Shown: one piece after another, positions 47,501 to 57,960 of the stretch
Layout of the letters: each line of letters opens with the position of its first letter
Numbering within the stretch: position 1 is the first letter of the stretch
Assembly: GCA_028829895.1 (NCBI GenBank)
Contig: CM054184.1
Location: 27,477,701 to 27,541,700 of the forward strand
Origin: Sinotaia quadrata
Lineage: Eukaryota; Mollusca; Gastropoda; Architaenioglossa; Viviparidae
DNA: 64,000 bases
Direction of reading: 5' to 3'
Program-made: the position numbers and the translations under genes
Notes under the pieces: generated by a model
The model's input: only the letters and a program-made list of their open reading frames with translations
What the model was told of the DNA's origin: nothing
Database searches by the model: none

Positions 47501-48710
47501 AAAATATATTAATGTCTACATAATAAAATATTATGCTTAACATTTGCAACTATAAGATAGTAGTGGCTGCCAAAACATTTATGACTGAAATGATCATAAA
47601 GACATTTATGAATCTCCACATGGCCAAAAACTCTATAAGTGTGCATCTCTACTTGAATGTTGCCCTACAGTGTGCATCTCTACAAATACTCTATAACTAT
47701 AATGAGCATTTCAAATTGTTTGTTGCTCTATAAGTGAGCATTTCAAATTGTTTGTTGCTCTATAAGTGAGCATTTCAAATTGTCTGTTGCTCTAAAAGTA
47801 TGCATCTCTACAACAGCTCTACAACAGTGCATCTCTATACAACTGATAGGTGTCCAAGTATGTATCCCTATATGACTAAGAGCACTACAAGAGTACATCT
47901 CTGTACCAGTGACAGGTGTCCAAGTATGTATCTGACAAGACTTACAGCTCATAAAGATGCGCAAGTACATCAATATGGTGAGAAAAAATATAAAGGATGA
48001 AGAAAGAATTTTTTTAAAAATAAGAAAGTCATGAAAGCACTTGCTGATTGCTTCATGAAAAGCAACCCCTTCACACCTCTCTATATGGAAGGTGTGAGGT
48101 CAGTGACCCCTCAGTTCTAGTCTAGTTTTTATTCCTAGCTGCTTGTTTTGTTTATGCTTGGAACATTGAGACTTTTTACACTTTTCAGTATATAAGCAGA
48201 CTAAGATTCTACTTCCCTCAACCCTACCTGAAGGGGCAAGTAGATCTAATACTCAAAATGTTGCATTGAGTTATCAGATAACTAAACCCTACCATAAACC
48301 AAACCTTGTGGTCAGCTCTTCATTAACCAACCAAACCCTTAATCAGGCCAAATAAACAAACATACATTCTCTCTAATTAAAGTAAAATTGAATTGATGGA
48401 CTTCCAAACAGATTTATTCTTTGACATATTCTAGAAATTGTGACAATTTATTATGTATCATAAGCATGACACTCACTTGCCATTCAATTGTCATAAGCAT
48501 GACAGTCCTGCATTCAGTTGTCATAAGCATGATACTCACCTGCCATTCTTTTGGGAGAATTCCATTTAGTTCAGCAAAGTGTCGATAGTCCTTGCCTGGC
48601 ATGTCTGATTTTGGATCCATGGTGATAGCCAACTCTTGAATGCATATTGTGGGAATGCAGCTAGCGGGAATTCCCTTCATCATCTGCTCTTTGTCATACT
48701 GGGAGGTCAT
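41174..48710 (-). CDS. Gene B: Death-SEFIR adaptor, TRAF3IP2 (Act1/CIKS)-like
   Basis: Five coding exons (48540-48710, 46890-47052, 45106-45672, 41880-42085, 41174-41518) give about 483 residues with phases 0/1/1/0, identical to gene A. Residues 1-111 are death-domain-like. About 190 linker residues follow, with imperfect repeats around IPQ..NNGQN(I/M)(M/V). The SEFIR domain starts at LPPHVLIVGGDEKD and continues ARKIVVAISPGYSEYAEE, HQKIIRQLHENMKEE and TRLIPVLLT. The VAISPxY box, the H.K.I.R.M..E helix and the (F/L)IPVL strand are the strongest match in the window to vertebrate Act1. Act1 couples IL-17 receptors to TRAF6 in the cytosol; the same role is inferred. No signal peptide or membrane helix is seen. 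It is the tidiest of the three copies. Confidence 0.85.
41540..41625. repeat. 18-bp repeat just after gene B exon 5 acceptor
   Basis: Four to five units around TTTTAAGTCATTAGGACA in intron 4 of gene B. An 18-bp period keeps the frame open, producing a false N-terminal extension. Confidence 0.85.
41880..42085 (-). CDS. Gene B exon 4, first half of SEFIR domain
   Basis: 206 nt, acceptor TTGTTTTCAG|AC, donor TTCAAG|GTATGT, phase 1 in and 0 out. It encodes DNLPPHVLIVGGDEKDPEG, a helix with SLCDFLHQKD, strand TCVAVFPS and FIQECYFK. It is collinear with gene A exon 4 but five codons shorter in the loop before the last helix. Confidence 0.85.
42690..43830. repeat. ~32-bp degenerate minisatellite in gene B intron 3
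   Basis: More than 20 units around ACTACCATAGCCAAAGTAAC and TATCACAAGGTT, grading into ~25-bp units around AACCAGCACAAGATATTACC after 43.4 kb. Confidence 0.85.
44125..44940. repeat. 39-bp and ~85-bp repeats in gene B intron 3
   Basis: 44125-44400: seven units around GTAATTTTAATTCTGATAGA. 44775-44940: two copies of an ~85-bp unit with CATACAAACATAATTAGAAG. The stretch between holds no feature. Confidence 0.88.
45005..45140 (-). repeat. ~73-bp duplication of gene B exon 3 end and donor
   Basis: The last ~45 nt of exon 3, the donor (TTTTAGTGAAA|GTAAGTTCAG) and the following intron are present twice. Both donors are intact. Use of the distal one would bring in a stop. Confidence 0.88.
45106..45672 (-). 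CDS. Gene B exon 3, linker
   Basis: 567 nt, acceptor TTTTTTTCCAG|CAATAG, donor TAGTGAAA|GTAAGT, phase 1 at both ends. It is Asn/Gln/Ser/Pro-rich. Three imperfect 25-30 residue repeats contain NNGQNIMDS-like cores. Reading past the donor meets a stop at 45065, which supports the donor choice. The long plus-and-minus reading frames to its right (to 46.1 kb) are minisatellite translation, not protein. Confidence 0.75.
45673..46165 (-). repeat. 22-bp array of acceptor-like units before gene B exon 3
   Basis: About 18-20 units in gene sense read TTCTTTTCTTCAG|CAATATG. The true acceptor next to it reads TTTTTTTCCAG|CAATAGA. Every unit is therefore a pyrimidine tract plus CAG followed by exon-like bases. 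Confidence 0.9.
46390..46790. repeat. ~25-bp minisatellite in gene B intron 2
   Basis: Degenerate units around TGCAATGAAACCCTGACACA and ATCAT. No splice site copied. Confidence 0.85.
46890..47052 (-). CDS. Gene B exon 2, death-domain C-half
   Basis: 163 nt, acceptor TTTATTTAG|TACCTG, donor CTGCCAG|GTAAAC, phases 0 and 1. It encodes YLDSQKCQGSTSSF through ILDKYLP and aligns without gaps to gene A exon 2. Confidence 0.85.
47600..47960. repeat. Degenerate repeats in gene B intron 1
   Basis: Units around GAGCATTTCAAATTGTTTGT and GCATCTCTAC. 48.0-48.43 kb shows nothing further. Confidence 0.65.
48440..48560 (-). repeat. ~32-bp repeat copying gene B exon 1 donor
   Basis: Three units on the plus strand, CATAAGCATGATACTCACCT plus GCCATTC. 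The one at 48.53 kb is the exon donor (TGGCAG|GTGAGT). Of the two intronic copies, one keeps GTGAGT and one is damaged. Confidence 0.8.
48540..48710 (-). CDS. Gene B exon 1, death-domain N-half
   Basis: 57 codons from ATG at 48710 to donor GAATGGCAG|GTGAGT, phase 0. Length and most conserved positions match gene A exon 1. Upstream of the ATG a TTTCAAG or TTCATAG acceptor is possible, so 5' UTR exons are expected to the right. Confidence 0.83.
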
Positions 48711-48999
48711 CTTGAAATGTCTATGAATATTGATATTTTGAATATGAATATTGATGTCTACATTAAAGAAAATGCATACAATAATTATAAATCGAGATTT
48801 GCTTTGAAATATGTATCATATATGAATGTTAATTTGTTAACTATCTACATTAAAATTAATGTATATAGTAGTGTAACTACTGCCTTTGCAGCACCCATTG
48901 TGCTCTGGGGACTTTAAACAGAGAGGGTCCAATATTTGTTCCTTAAAAAGAAATTGTACTGGGAATTTGAGAAATATACACATCAAGTTTTTGCAAGGT

Positions 49000-50280
49000 G
49001 CATAACAATTGATTCTAATGGACTGAGAGAGAGAGAAAGTGTGTGTGTGTGTGTGTGTGTGTGCATGTGGAAAATGGGAGAGGGGGTAGATTTTGTGGGG
49101 TGTGTTTAAAATTATGCTACTGAATGTATTTAATAATTATACATCTTGATTTGCATTTACATACATATAATCTGGGTATATAACATTACCTGTCTACATT
49201 AAAATAATAAGTTTAATATATTATACACCTTAATTTGATTTTACATACACATCATCTATGTATATAACATATAATGTCTATATAAAATCAGTGTATATAA
49301 TAATTAATTATACATTATGACTTGAGTTTACATATGATCTGTGAATATTAATATATTAACTTATCTGCATCCAAGTCAATGCTATGTAATTATTATACGC
49401 TTTGACTTTAATTAACTACTTTGTAAATATGACCTGTGAATCTTAATATATTAACTTATCTGCATCCAAGTCAATGCTATGTAATTATTATATGCTTTGA
49501 CTTTAATTAACTACTTTGTAAATATGACCTGTGAATCTTAACTTGTCTGCATTCAAGTCACTGTAATAGTTATACACTTTGACATAAATTTACATATGGT
49601 CAGGTGTAAGATAGCATCTCACTGGTCATAGTATGGTAACTATAAGTAAAGGTAGTTTTAGACATCAAACCTTATTAGCATAAAGAATATAGTTTTAGAT
49701 AACATCAAACTATCTATCTTACTGCATCATATTATACTAATTAATCAAGTGAATGCAGTTTTAAATAAGACCAAAATTAATAATCTTATTAGACATGTTA
49801 ATTACACTGTTAAATGTGCTTTAGATAATACAAAACTGGTTTTAAGACTAGTCTATTGAATGCAGTCCAAATATATTTTAAAGAAATGTATGAATGTGTG
49901 TACAAACATATGTACATATGTATATATATATAACAAATGTTAATGTCCCTGAACAGGTAAGTGTTTTATATATGGTGCAAGCATTATAAGTCAGAAAGCT
50001 GATGATCAGATTGACAAATATTTGGGCTGTTAGCATAACCATCAGTGTTATTTCTCTTTATATAAATGTAGGAATTCTTCACTGGCTTTTGAAGATGTGC
50101 TGGGTGTACATGTATCAACTAATGCATTGACCATGCAATTTCTTCTTCGGATAGTTGTCTCTTCAAGGAAATTGAAACGGTAATTCAATCTGACATGCAT
50201 TTCACCTTTATTCCATCTCCACTATAAGTGATTTATGATGTAACAGAAATAATGATTATGGAATATGTCGCTTGGATTGG
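49000..50280. other. Gene B 5' intron, sparse repeats
   Basis: Contains (GT)n at about 49038-49065 and a ~106-bp tandem repeat (about 2.5 copies, 49345-49560) around AACTTATCTGCATCCAAGTC. No gene seen. Confidence 0.6.
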
Positions 50281-51695
50281 CCAAAATTAAATCAGTTCCA
50301 CTGTCATCAGCAAACTATTTCTCTTTTGTGCATGCCTCTCTAAGATGTCACAAGACCTCCTGCCATACTTTTTCCATTTCTTGACATCTGTCACATTGTG
50401 CCTTGAAAATGTCACATCATATCTTGAAAGTGTCACATCATGTCTTGAAAATATCACTTCATGTCTTGAAATTATCACATCATGTCTTGAAAGTGTCACA
50501 TCATGTCTTGAAAATGTCACATCATGTCTTGAAAGTGTCACATCATGTCTTGAAAATGTCACATCATGTCTTGAAAGTGTCACATCATGTCTTGAAAATG
50601 TCACATCATGTCTTGAAAATGTCACATCATGTCTTGAAAGTGTCACAAAAGTGCATCAAACAACTTTACAATTGTGTACAAGTCAATGTCTACAGGAGAG
50701 AGAGATTGATTTACTGTCAGCTGAACAGTATAATTGGCATCAGGAGTAGAGTCAACGATGATTTCATATTATTTAACTATCTGGCCTTTTGGAAATCCAG
50801 GATTCTAATTAAAGAAAGGTAAAATATATTTCCCTTTCCTGGATCCCCATACACTTGAATGTAACCTGCAAGAAATTGGTCAAATTTTGATACAGGTCAG
50901 CACACTCAAGTATTTCATTATTGGAAAAATTGTGTGCACCTTAGTATCACCCAAAGGCCAGTCCTCTCTCTGCAAGGAACTTTACCACTGCAACAATCCT
51001 CTTCAAAACATCTCCCCAACATTTAGAAAAAAATTCTTTATCTTATGCAGTTCTGTATCAATTTTGACAATTTTGGGAGGCTCCCTTGTTTGAATTCTTC
51101 TAATCATCAAAGCCTGTTTGAAACTGATTACAAAAGCTGCTCCTCCTGAACAATTTGAAAACAGAGCAATACACCTGACCAGTATCTCCTCCTGAACAAT
51201 TTGAAAACTGAGCAATACACCTGACCAGTATCTCCTCCTGAACAATTTGAAAACAGAGCAATACACCTGACCAGTATCTCCTCCTGAACAATTTGAAAAC
51301 TGAGCAATACACCTGACCAGTATCTCCTCCTGAACAATTTGAAAACTGAGCAATACACCTGACCAGTATCTCCTCCTGAACAATTTGAAAACTGAGCAAT
51401 ACACCTGACCAGTATCTCCTCCTGAACAATTTGAAAACAGCAATACACCTGACCAGTATCAGGCGAATAAATGCCAGCCTCTGAATGTTATCCCCATTTT
51501 CTAACTGCTTGCACAATAATTCTTTGGTTGCACACCTGTTCTTTTCACAAAATTTTCTAAATGACTTGGAAAAATCAGAATCATTATTAATATTCTCTTA
51601 TGATATCATATCTGTTAAATATGGTCTCAGATCTGCAATGACCTCTGTCCAGAGCACAAGACCACAGACCTAGGCTGTCTAGTAAACTCAAGATC
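50280..51695 (-). pseudogene. DUF4371 (ZMYM1-like) hAT transposase remnant
   Basis: Read on the minus strand in shifting frames from 51.69 kb. First comes FRKFCEKNRCATKELLCKQL. Near 51.03 kb comes KRIVAVVKFLAERGLAFG, the most diagnostic block of DUF4371 transposases. Near 50.76 kb comes YEIIVDSTPDANYTVQLTVN, matching their (S)VDSTPD...QLT block. At 50.3-50.38 kb it ends KKWKKYGRRSCDIL...MTVELI and a stop. The remnant is interrupted by a 46-bp minisatellite (51.13-51.45 kb) and a 21-bp one (50.40-50.65 kb). No termini were found. It lies in the gene B 5' intron. Confidence 0.68.
50395..51460. repeat. 21-bp and 46-bp minisatellites inside the transposase remnant
   Basis: 50395-50650: about 12 units of TCACATCATGTCTTGAAAATG. 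51130-51460: seven units around TATCTCCTCCTGAACAATTT. Both periods give open frames on several strands, none of them supported as genes. Confidence 0.9.
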
Positions 51696-52170
51696 TCGCG
51701 TTAGAATGGGAGTCTCCATAATTTTGTTCACCAAATCTGTATCTCTGAAGCAGCATTAGCCTTTTTATTATTTGGTAGTCTCAGTATGTGAGTGAAATTC
51801 TGCCTTTTTGACGGACAGGACGTTGAGAGCAATTCCCTTTGCAAGATCAGAACTAGCCTTTAGAGTTATGTTAGGGCTTGTGTGGCAATGGTGTAAGTAG
51901 AGGGGGGGGGGGGGGCGTAAATTTGCATTAAAATGCTAAACCATAAATATCGATATTACAAAAGACCACAAATATCCATCCAGCAAAGAGTCTCTGAAAT
52001 GCCAGCCCATAGGGCCTTCAGCCTTGAGACCGATCTTTTTCGGCCAGGATAATTGTCAGCCGTGGATGACGCCGCCGAAACGAAAAAATAAGTGTGCTAC
52101 AACCGTGTCAGTGTTTGTTGCTGAAGACATGAAAACCACAACTATCCCAGTGATTTTAGGATATACTTAC

Positions 52171-52248
52171 ATTAGTCGACATCAGTGACAAAGAACTAAA
52201 CTTGAATCAGGATCACAAGGCAACCGTGTACATTTGTCGCCATTTTTT
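52171..52248 (-). promoter_or_regulatory. Candidate gene B first exon with ATGGCGACA motif
   Basis: The minus strand reads AAAAAATGGCGACAAATG and after about 70 nt reaches donor CGACTAAT|GTAAGTATAT at 52171/52170. The ATG opens a 15-codon upstream frame that ends before the donor. It shares its ATGGCGAC core and its position relative to the gene with the candidate first exons of genes 1 and A. Confidence 0.42.
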
Positions 52249-53164
52249 CAGTTGAAAATCCCATTTGCTAAATATAGATAGGGTATTACAACTCGGGGTG
52301 TCATAGAGTCGTAAATTCTACTCACACAAATTAAAAGTGGATGTGCACCTTTGAAAAGCACTCATACTGAATTCTGTTCAATTAATCGATAGTTTGATAC
52401 CCAACAAATTAACATTGTCTTGAGTTGTGGAATTAAATATGATTAATTCCCTGATCTACGATTAATTATCAACTGTCGGTCATTTGTATCAGGAAATATT
52501 AGCTGCGTCCATCTAGTCAGCTGTCAACCAAACTTTTTATTTGCTTAGGGCTTCCTTTGTTTTGTTTGTTTTTAAATAAGGTTTCTTCTCTGAATTCTCT
52601 CCCTTTCTAACTTTATATATCCCGTGCTCGAAAGGGGTGGGGAATGTGAAAGTTCCAAACATTCAAAATGAAATGAAATATTTAACGTTTTTTGCTTAAA
52701 TAGTATTCATCAAAATCATACATTTAATTGATAACAATACTACATAAACCCCGAAATGAGTAAGTTAAATGTTTTGTATGCTTTTAACTTTCAGCAATAC
52801 ATTTCCTCACAAGTTCAGTTTGACGTAAATTTTCTTGTCTATTATTAACTTAGTAAGACCTGTATTTTTTCAGTATTAATTAGCATCTGGTGAATATAAT
52901 TTCTTTTCCCCCGATATTATTTCATTCATATTTTTATTTAATTACTATCATGAAATTATATATCTGTATGAGCAGTACATTTATACTCTTGTGACTGTAT
53001 CCCTTTTGTATAAGTTATATCTGTGTTAGCAGTACAGTTATGCACTCCTCACTGTATGTATCTCTTTTGTATAATTTATATCTGTGTTAGCAGTACAGTT
53101 TTGCACTTGTGACTGTACTTCTTTTGTATAAGATTAATTATAAGTGACAATCTGTCTCTTACTG

Positions 53165-54020
53165 TTGAGTGAATTGTATGGTTTGTACTGACTTTATGCT
53201 AGATAACTGTATGACATCATTCATAGTGTTTGTACTGACTTTATGCTAGATAACTGTATGACATCATTCATAGTGTTTGTACTGACTTTATGCTAGATAA
53301 CTGTATGACATCATTCATAGTGTTTGTACTGACTTTATGCTAGATAACTGTATGACATCATTCATAGTGTTTGTACTGACTTTGTGCTAGATAACTGTAT
53401 GACATCATTCATAGTGTTTGTACTGACTTTATGCTAGATAACTGTATGACATCATTCATAGTGTTTGTACTGACTTTATGCTAGATAACTGTATGACATC
53501 ATTCATAGTGTTTGTACTGACTTTATGCTAGATAACTGTATGACATCATTCATAGTGTTTGTACTGACTTTATAGCCTTGCCTATGATTAGCATTATGTG
53601 AGAGCGTGTTAGGTTTTGCTAGATGACTGTATGACAATATTCAATGGGTTTTTTTGTTTGTTTTTTATAATTTGAGAACATTCACTCCTGCTAGTGTCCA
53701 TGACATCATTATAACTCTCAAAAGACTTAACTGTGAACCGCATGACTACAGTAAACGCAGAACAGAAGTGTTAAGATCTACAAATGGATTCTTGTTAAAG
53801 TCTACAAACGGTTTTCTTCACTACCAGTTTGAAGATCTATAAACAGTTCTCATCATTACCAGTATTAAGATCCACAAAAAATATGCATCACTACCAATGT
53901 TAAGATCTATCACTACCAGTATTAAGATCTACAAACGGTTCTCATCACTACTAATATTAAGATCTATCACTACCAGTTTTAAGATCTACAAACGGTTCTC
54001 ATCACTACTAATATTAAGAT
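53165..54020. repeat. 47-bp minisatellite and ~35-60-bp repeats
   Basis: 53165-53575: eight almost identical units around TGTTTGTACTGACTTTATGC. 53820-54020: units around ATTAAGATCTACAAACGGTT. Confidence 0.9.
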
Positions 54021-56480
54021 CTATGTCACATGTCCGGTTTTCATTTTACGACCCTGTCCTAATTTAGACATTAATCATCAATCAGGACACCTAAAATTAG
54101 TTGACTTCTTTGCCAACAATGTTATCTCCCCTTTATTTATAGATTAATAAATTTAATTCTTTATTTCTCTATTCACGGCTTGGCCCCCAGTTGGCAATCA
54201 CTGTCGTTACATGCACTTGTGTAATAAAATAGAGAGATAACAGTTTAAGAAAATGAACAATAAAATTTAATAACAAAATTAAATTTGAAAACAAGAAAAT
54301 GAACAATTTGATTTCGCGAACAGAGCAATACCACACGACTAAGTCACTTTATTGTCCACATCATGAAAATCTATTTCGACTGTCTTTTAGACTTAGCTTT
54401 TGATTGAAAACTATATTATTGTCATCTACTGACATCAAGTGACCCTTGGCAACCCCCTGGTTCAACAGGCTGTGATTAAAATTCAGCACTACGCTCGCTC
54501 GCTCATTGTAGTTCCTCCGCTCATTGTAGACTCCACCACGCTTTAGCAAGGTTGGATTTCCATATCGAGTAGCATTCAGCAGTCAAGGTCAGGGTTATGA
54601 GGTGAACTCAGGACAGGTTGGAATATAAAGTTATTTATATTACAGCTTCATGTGTGAGAATGACTTTTATGGGCTTTATGGCAGCAGCAATAATCAATCT
54701 TTACAATCTTCACAAATTCGCAATTTAAAACACATGAAAATTCAAATATATAAAATTTTTACAATATATATTTCTTTCATTACTCCACAGTTGCTCATAA
54801 TACAGTTTGGCTAGTGACTATGCAGTGCATGTTAACTCTCCCAGGATAACAATTAATCAACAGTAATATTTGAAAAATGCATTGAACAAATGCTGTGGAA
54901 CCTGTTTTATTACAAATCAAGTTTGTAAAGACTGTATCTCTCATAAAACACAAGTTAACATTTTATAGCAAACATTTGTAAGGTAATCCCTAATATTCCT
55001 ATTCTAAGAATGAAACATAAAAATATTCAACATTTCAGTAGCATCTTATTTTACATCGTCATATATGCAGTGTGATGGTATAATAGTATCATCTATTACG
55101 TCACATTCGGATTTACAGTACATGACGTCATATTCCTACTATTCTAAAAACATCATACCCATGACTTTATATTTTATTTACAATACAAACAACAAAATTA
55201 CTAGTTTAGGATTTTGTGTGTCACAGTTGTAATAAAACAAGTTCCTCAGCATTTGTTCGAATTTGTTCTTGTGAATTTAATGCTGCTGATGTTAATACAT
55301 TTTCCTATAGAAGCTAAGTGGCACAGCAATATTACATTTGTAAAATGTGGTGAGAAATGCCATGTGTATGTTGTGAGTTGTAGGTTGAAGGGGGTGAGTT
55401 TTTATTGTAGATACTTGTTTTCTTCACCATAAGAGTACCAGTTTATTGTGTAGTCTTTTTCTGCATGGTTGCCTTTGTCAAATTCTGCTTTCCTCTTTTC
55501 GTCGCTCCGTTGATTAGGATAATAATCATGGGGTTCGTTGTCTTCCCCCGTTGGTGTAGTGGTTGGAGGCTCATAATAGGGGTCAAAGTAGTCAACAACT
55601 TCTGCTATTTTTTTCTAATGAGGCGATTTTTGGAGTGGGCAGTAGCGTTCTTCTCAGCCCTGCCCTGAAAAGGGCTTAGCTATAGTTCGTGTGTGGCACT
55701 TTGACATTTCTCTTCCCGGTAGTCCGCTGGTCGAGAGTGTCTTGTGTATGGTCGTTGTTTTGGTCAAGTGGTCTCTGGTAGTGGCCCAGATTGGTGTTTT
55801 TGAATGAGTGTGGTGTGCGAGCCAGAACTAGCAGATAAATATTCAACCACGCCCTCTCCTACAGGAGCAAGGAGCCAGAACTGTGTTCAACTAGCAGATA
55901 AATATTCAACCACTCCCTGTTAATGAAAGGTTGTGAGAGGAGATGGTAAACAGTGTGCTGAAATCAAAGAGAAAGCCTGCCATACGTGACACGGAAATGA
56001 AAATGATTAAGTAGAGCTGACCCTTAAGGTGCTTCCGGGCAACATCAATCGGGCAATGAATGATGAGTAGGAACAGGGCTGATGCAAGGGTATTTGGCGC
56101 CCTAGGCTAACCTTTCACCTTGAGACCACCTCCATCCCTTCCTTGATTTATTCGTTTTACTACAACGTCAGCAACAAACAGACACCGCCTTTTCACCACC
56201 ACCCCAAAAAATATAAATAAATAAATTTTTGATAATTGTATAATACTAAATTTACTAACAAAATGCTTTCTAATGCCCCATAATGCATCTTTGACAATTG
56301 TATCATACTAAATTTACTAACAAAATACGTGCTAATACCCCATAATGCGTCTTTGAAGAAGAATACATATATTAACATTCACACACATTATAAAAAATAA
56401 TAAATAAGTCTTGAATAACGAAAAGGAAATACAAAAATTTAAAAAGCATAAATCGCAATTTACCCTAGGTCCTAGAATAT
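54020..56480. other. Intergenic, no gene identified
   Basis: Unique sequence with short frames only. At 55548-55580 CCCGTTGGTGTAGTGGTT resembles a tRNA 5' half and A box, but no B box or cloverleaf follows. A hAT-like CAGGGCTGATGC end at about 56073 has no partner. Two ~60-bp direct repeats lie at 56220-56350. Confidence 0.4.
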
Positions 56481-56509
56481 TTAAATCCTTACAGGATGGA
56501 TTCAAACAA

Positions 56510-56830
56510 ACAACAAGCCACTCTTTGCTGTATACTATTAGAGCCTTACAATGAGCCAATTACTTCTTGTAAGTGTACTCTTTATTGGTGTATACTATTA
56601 GAGCCTTACAATGAGCCAATTACTTCTTGTAAGTGTACTCTTTATTGGTGTATACTATTAAAGCCTTACAATGAGCCAATTACTTCTTGTAAGTGTACTC
56701 TTTATTGGTGTATACTATTAGAGCCTTACAATGAGCCAATTACTTCTTGTAAGTGTACTCTTTATTGGTGTATACTATTAAAGCCTTACAATGAGCCAAT
56801 TACTTCTTGTAAGTGTACTCTTTATTGGTG
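56510..56830 (+). repeat. 60-bp minisatellite, 5 near-perfect copies
   Basis: Units contain GAGCCTTACAATGAGCCAAT and TTCTTGTAAGTGTACTC. A GTAAGT donor consensus is present on the plus strand in each copy. The 60-bp period gives a 122-codon frame that is repeat translation. Confidence 0.92.
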
Positions 56831-57149
56831 GCAAGTCAGGCGTGAAAGAAGGACCTCGCTTTAACCCGTTCAGCGTCACGCTAAAATGATAACTGAATGG
56901 GTCATTGTGCTAAAAAATTAAAACCAACTGTACTAATTAATGGATTTTAAAAATTTAAATTACTACTTTTTATAGACAAATTGATTAATTTAAGAACACA
57001 TGTTTAATTCAGACTGATTGGTAAAAATTAGAATGACAAACATGCTAAAAATAAGCTGGCCCACGGGCCCCGGCCCATTTCATCCCAATGACGCTGAACT
57101 TTTCTTGAAAGGTGACATTTTCCTAAAGTGTTAGTCATTTTTGACTGGT

Positions 57150-57960
57150 TGGTTACGGAAGGTTTGTTAGTCTTCTCTTTGTATCAGTGTTGTGGGAGGT
57201 TTGTTAGTCTTCTGTTTGTATCAGTGTTGTGGGAGGTTTGTTAATCTTCTGTTTGTATCAGTGTTACGGAAGGTTTGTTAATCTTCTGTTTGTATCAGTG
57301 TTGTGGGAGGTTTGTTAATCTTCTGTTTGTATCAGTGTTACGGAAGGTTTGTTAATCTTCTGTTTGTATCAGTGTTGTGGGAGGTTTGTTAGTCTTCTGT
57401 TTGTATCAGTGTTGTGGGAGGTTTGTTAGTCTTCTGTTTGTATCAGTGTTGTGGGAGGTTTGTTAATCTTCTGTTTGTATCAGTGTTACGGAAGGTTTGT
57501 TAATCTTCTGTTTGTATCAGTGTTGTGGGAGGTTTGTTAATCTTCTGTTTGTATCAGTGTTACGGAAGGTTTGTTAATCTTCTGTTTGTATCAGTGTTGT
57601 GGGAGGTTTGTTAGTCTTCTGTTTGTATCAGTGTTGTGGGATTTTTGTTAATCTTTAATCTTCTGTTTGTATCAGTGTTGTGGGAGGTTTGTTAGTCTTC
57701 TGTTTGTATCAGTGTTGTGGGAGGTTTGTTAATCTTCTGTTTGTATCAGTGTTGTGGGAGGTTTGTTAATCTTCTGTTTGTATCAGTGTTGTGGGAGGTT
57801 TGTTAGTCTTCTGTTTGTATCAGTGTTACGAAAGGTTTGTTAATCTTCTGTTTGTATCAGTGTTGTGGGAGGTTTGTTAGTCTTCTGTTTGTATCAGTGT
57901 TGTGGGATTTTTGTTAATCTTTACTCTTCTGTTTGTATCAGTGTTGTGGGAGGTTTGTTA
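57150..57960. repeat. 38-bp minisatellite, about 21 copies
   Basis: Units around GTGTTGTGGGAGGTTTGTTA and TCTTCTGTTTGTATCA, in two alternating variants (GTTGTGGGAG and GTTACGGAAG), so higher-order copying is likely. Confidence 0.92.

Noticed and set aside
50287..50822. Frames with SRHDVTF or SHHVLK repeats on both strands
   Set aside because: A 21-bp period leaves several frames open. The sequence is a minisatellite inside a transposase remnant.
51003..51516. Frames with FKLFRRRYWSGVLL repeats
   Set aside because: A 46-bp repeat cycles through all three frames, giving three overlapping copies of the same peptide.
55545..55580. tRNA or tRNA-derived SINE suggested by GTTGGTGTAGTGGTT
   Set aside because: The A box fits, but there is no GGTTCRANYCC B box and no acceptor stem.
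56070..56120. hAT terminus CAGGGCTGATGCAAGG
   Set aside because: No inverted partner or target duplication found within several kb.
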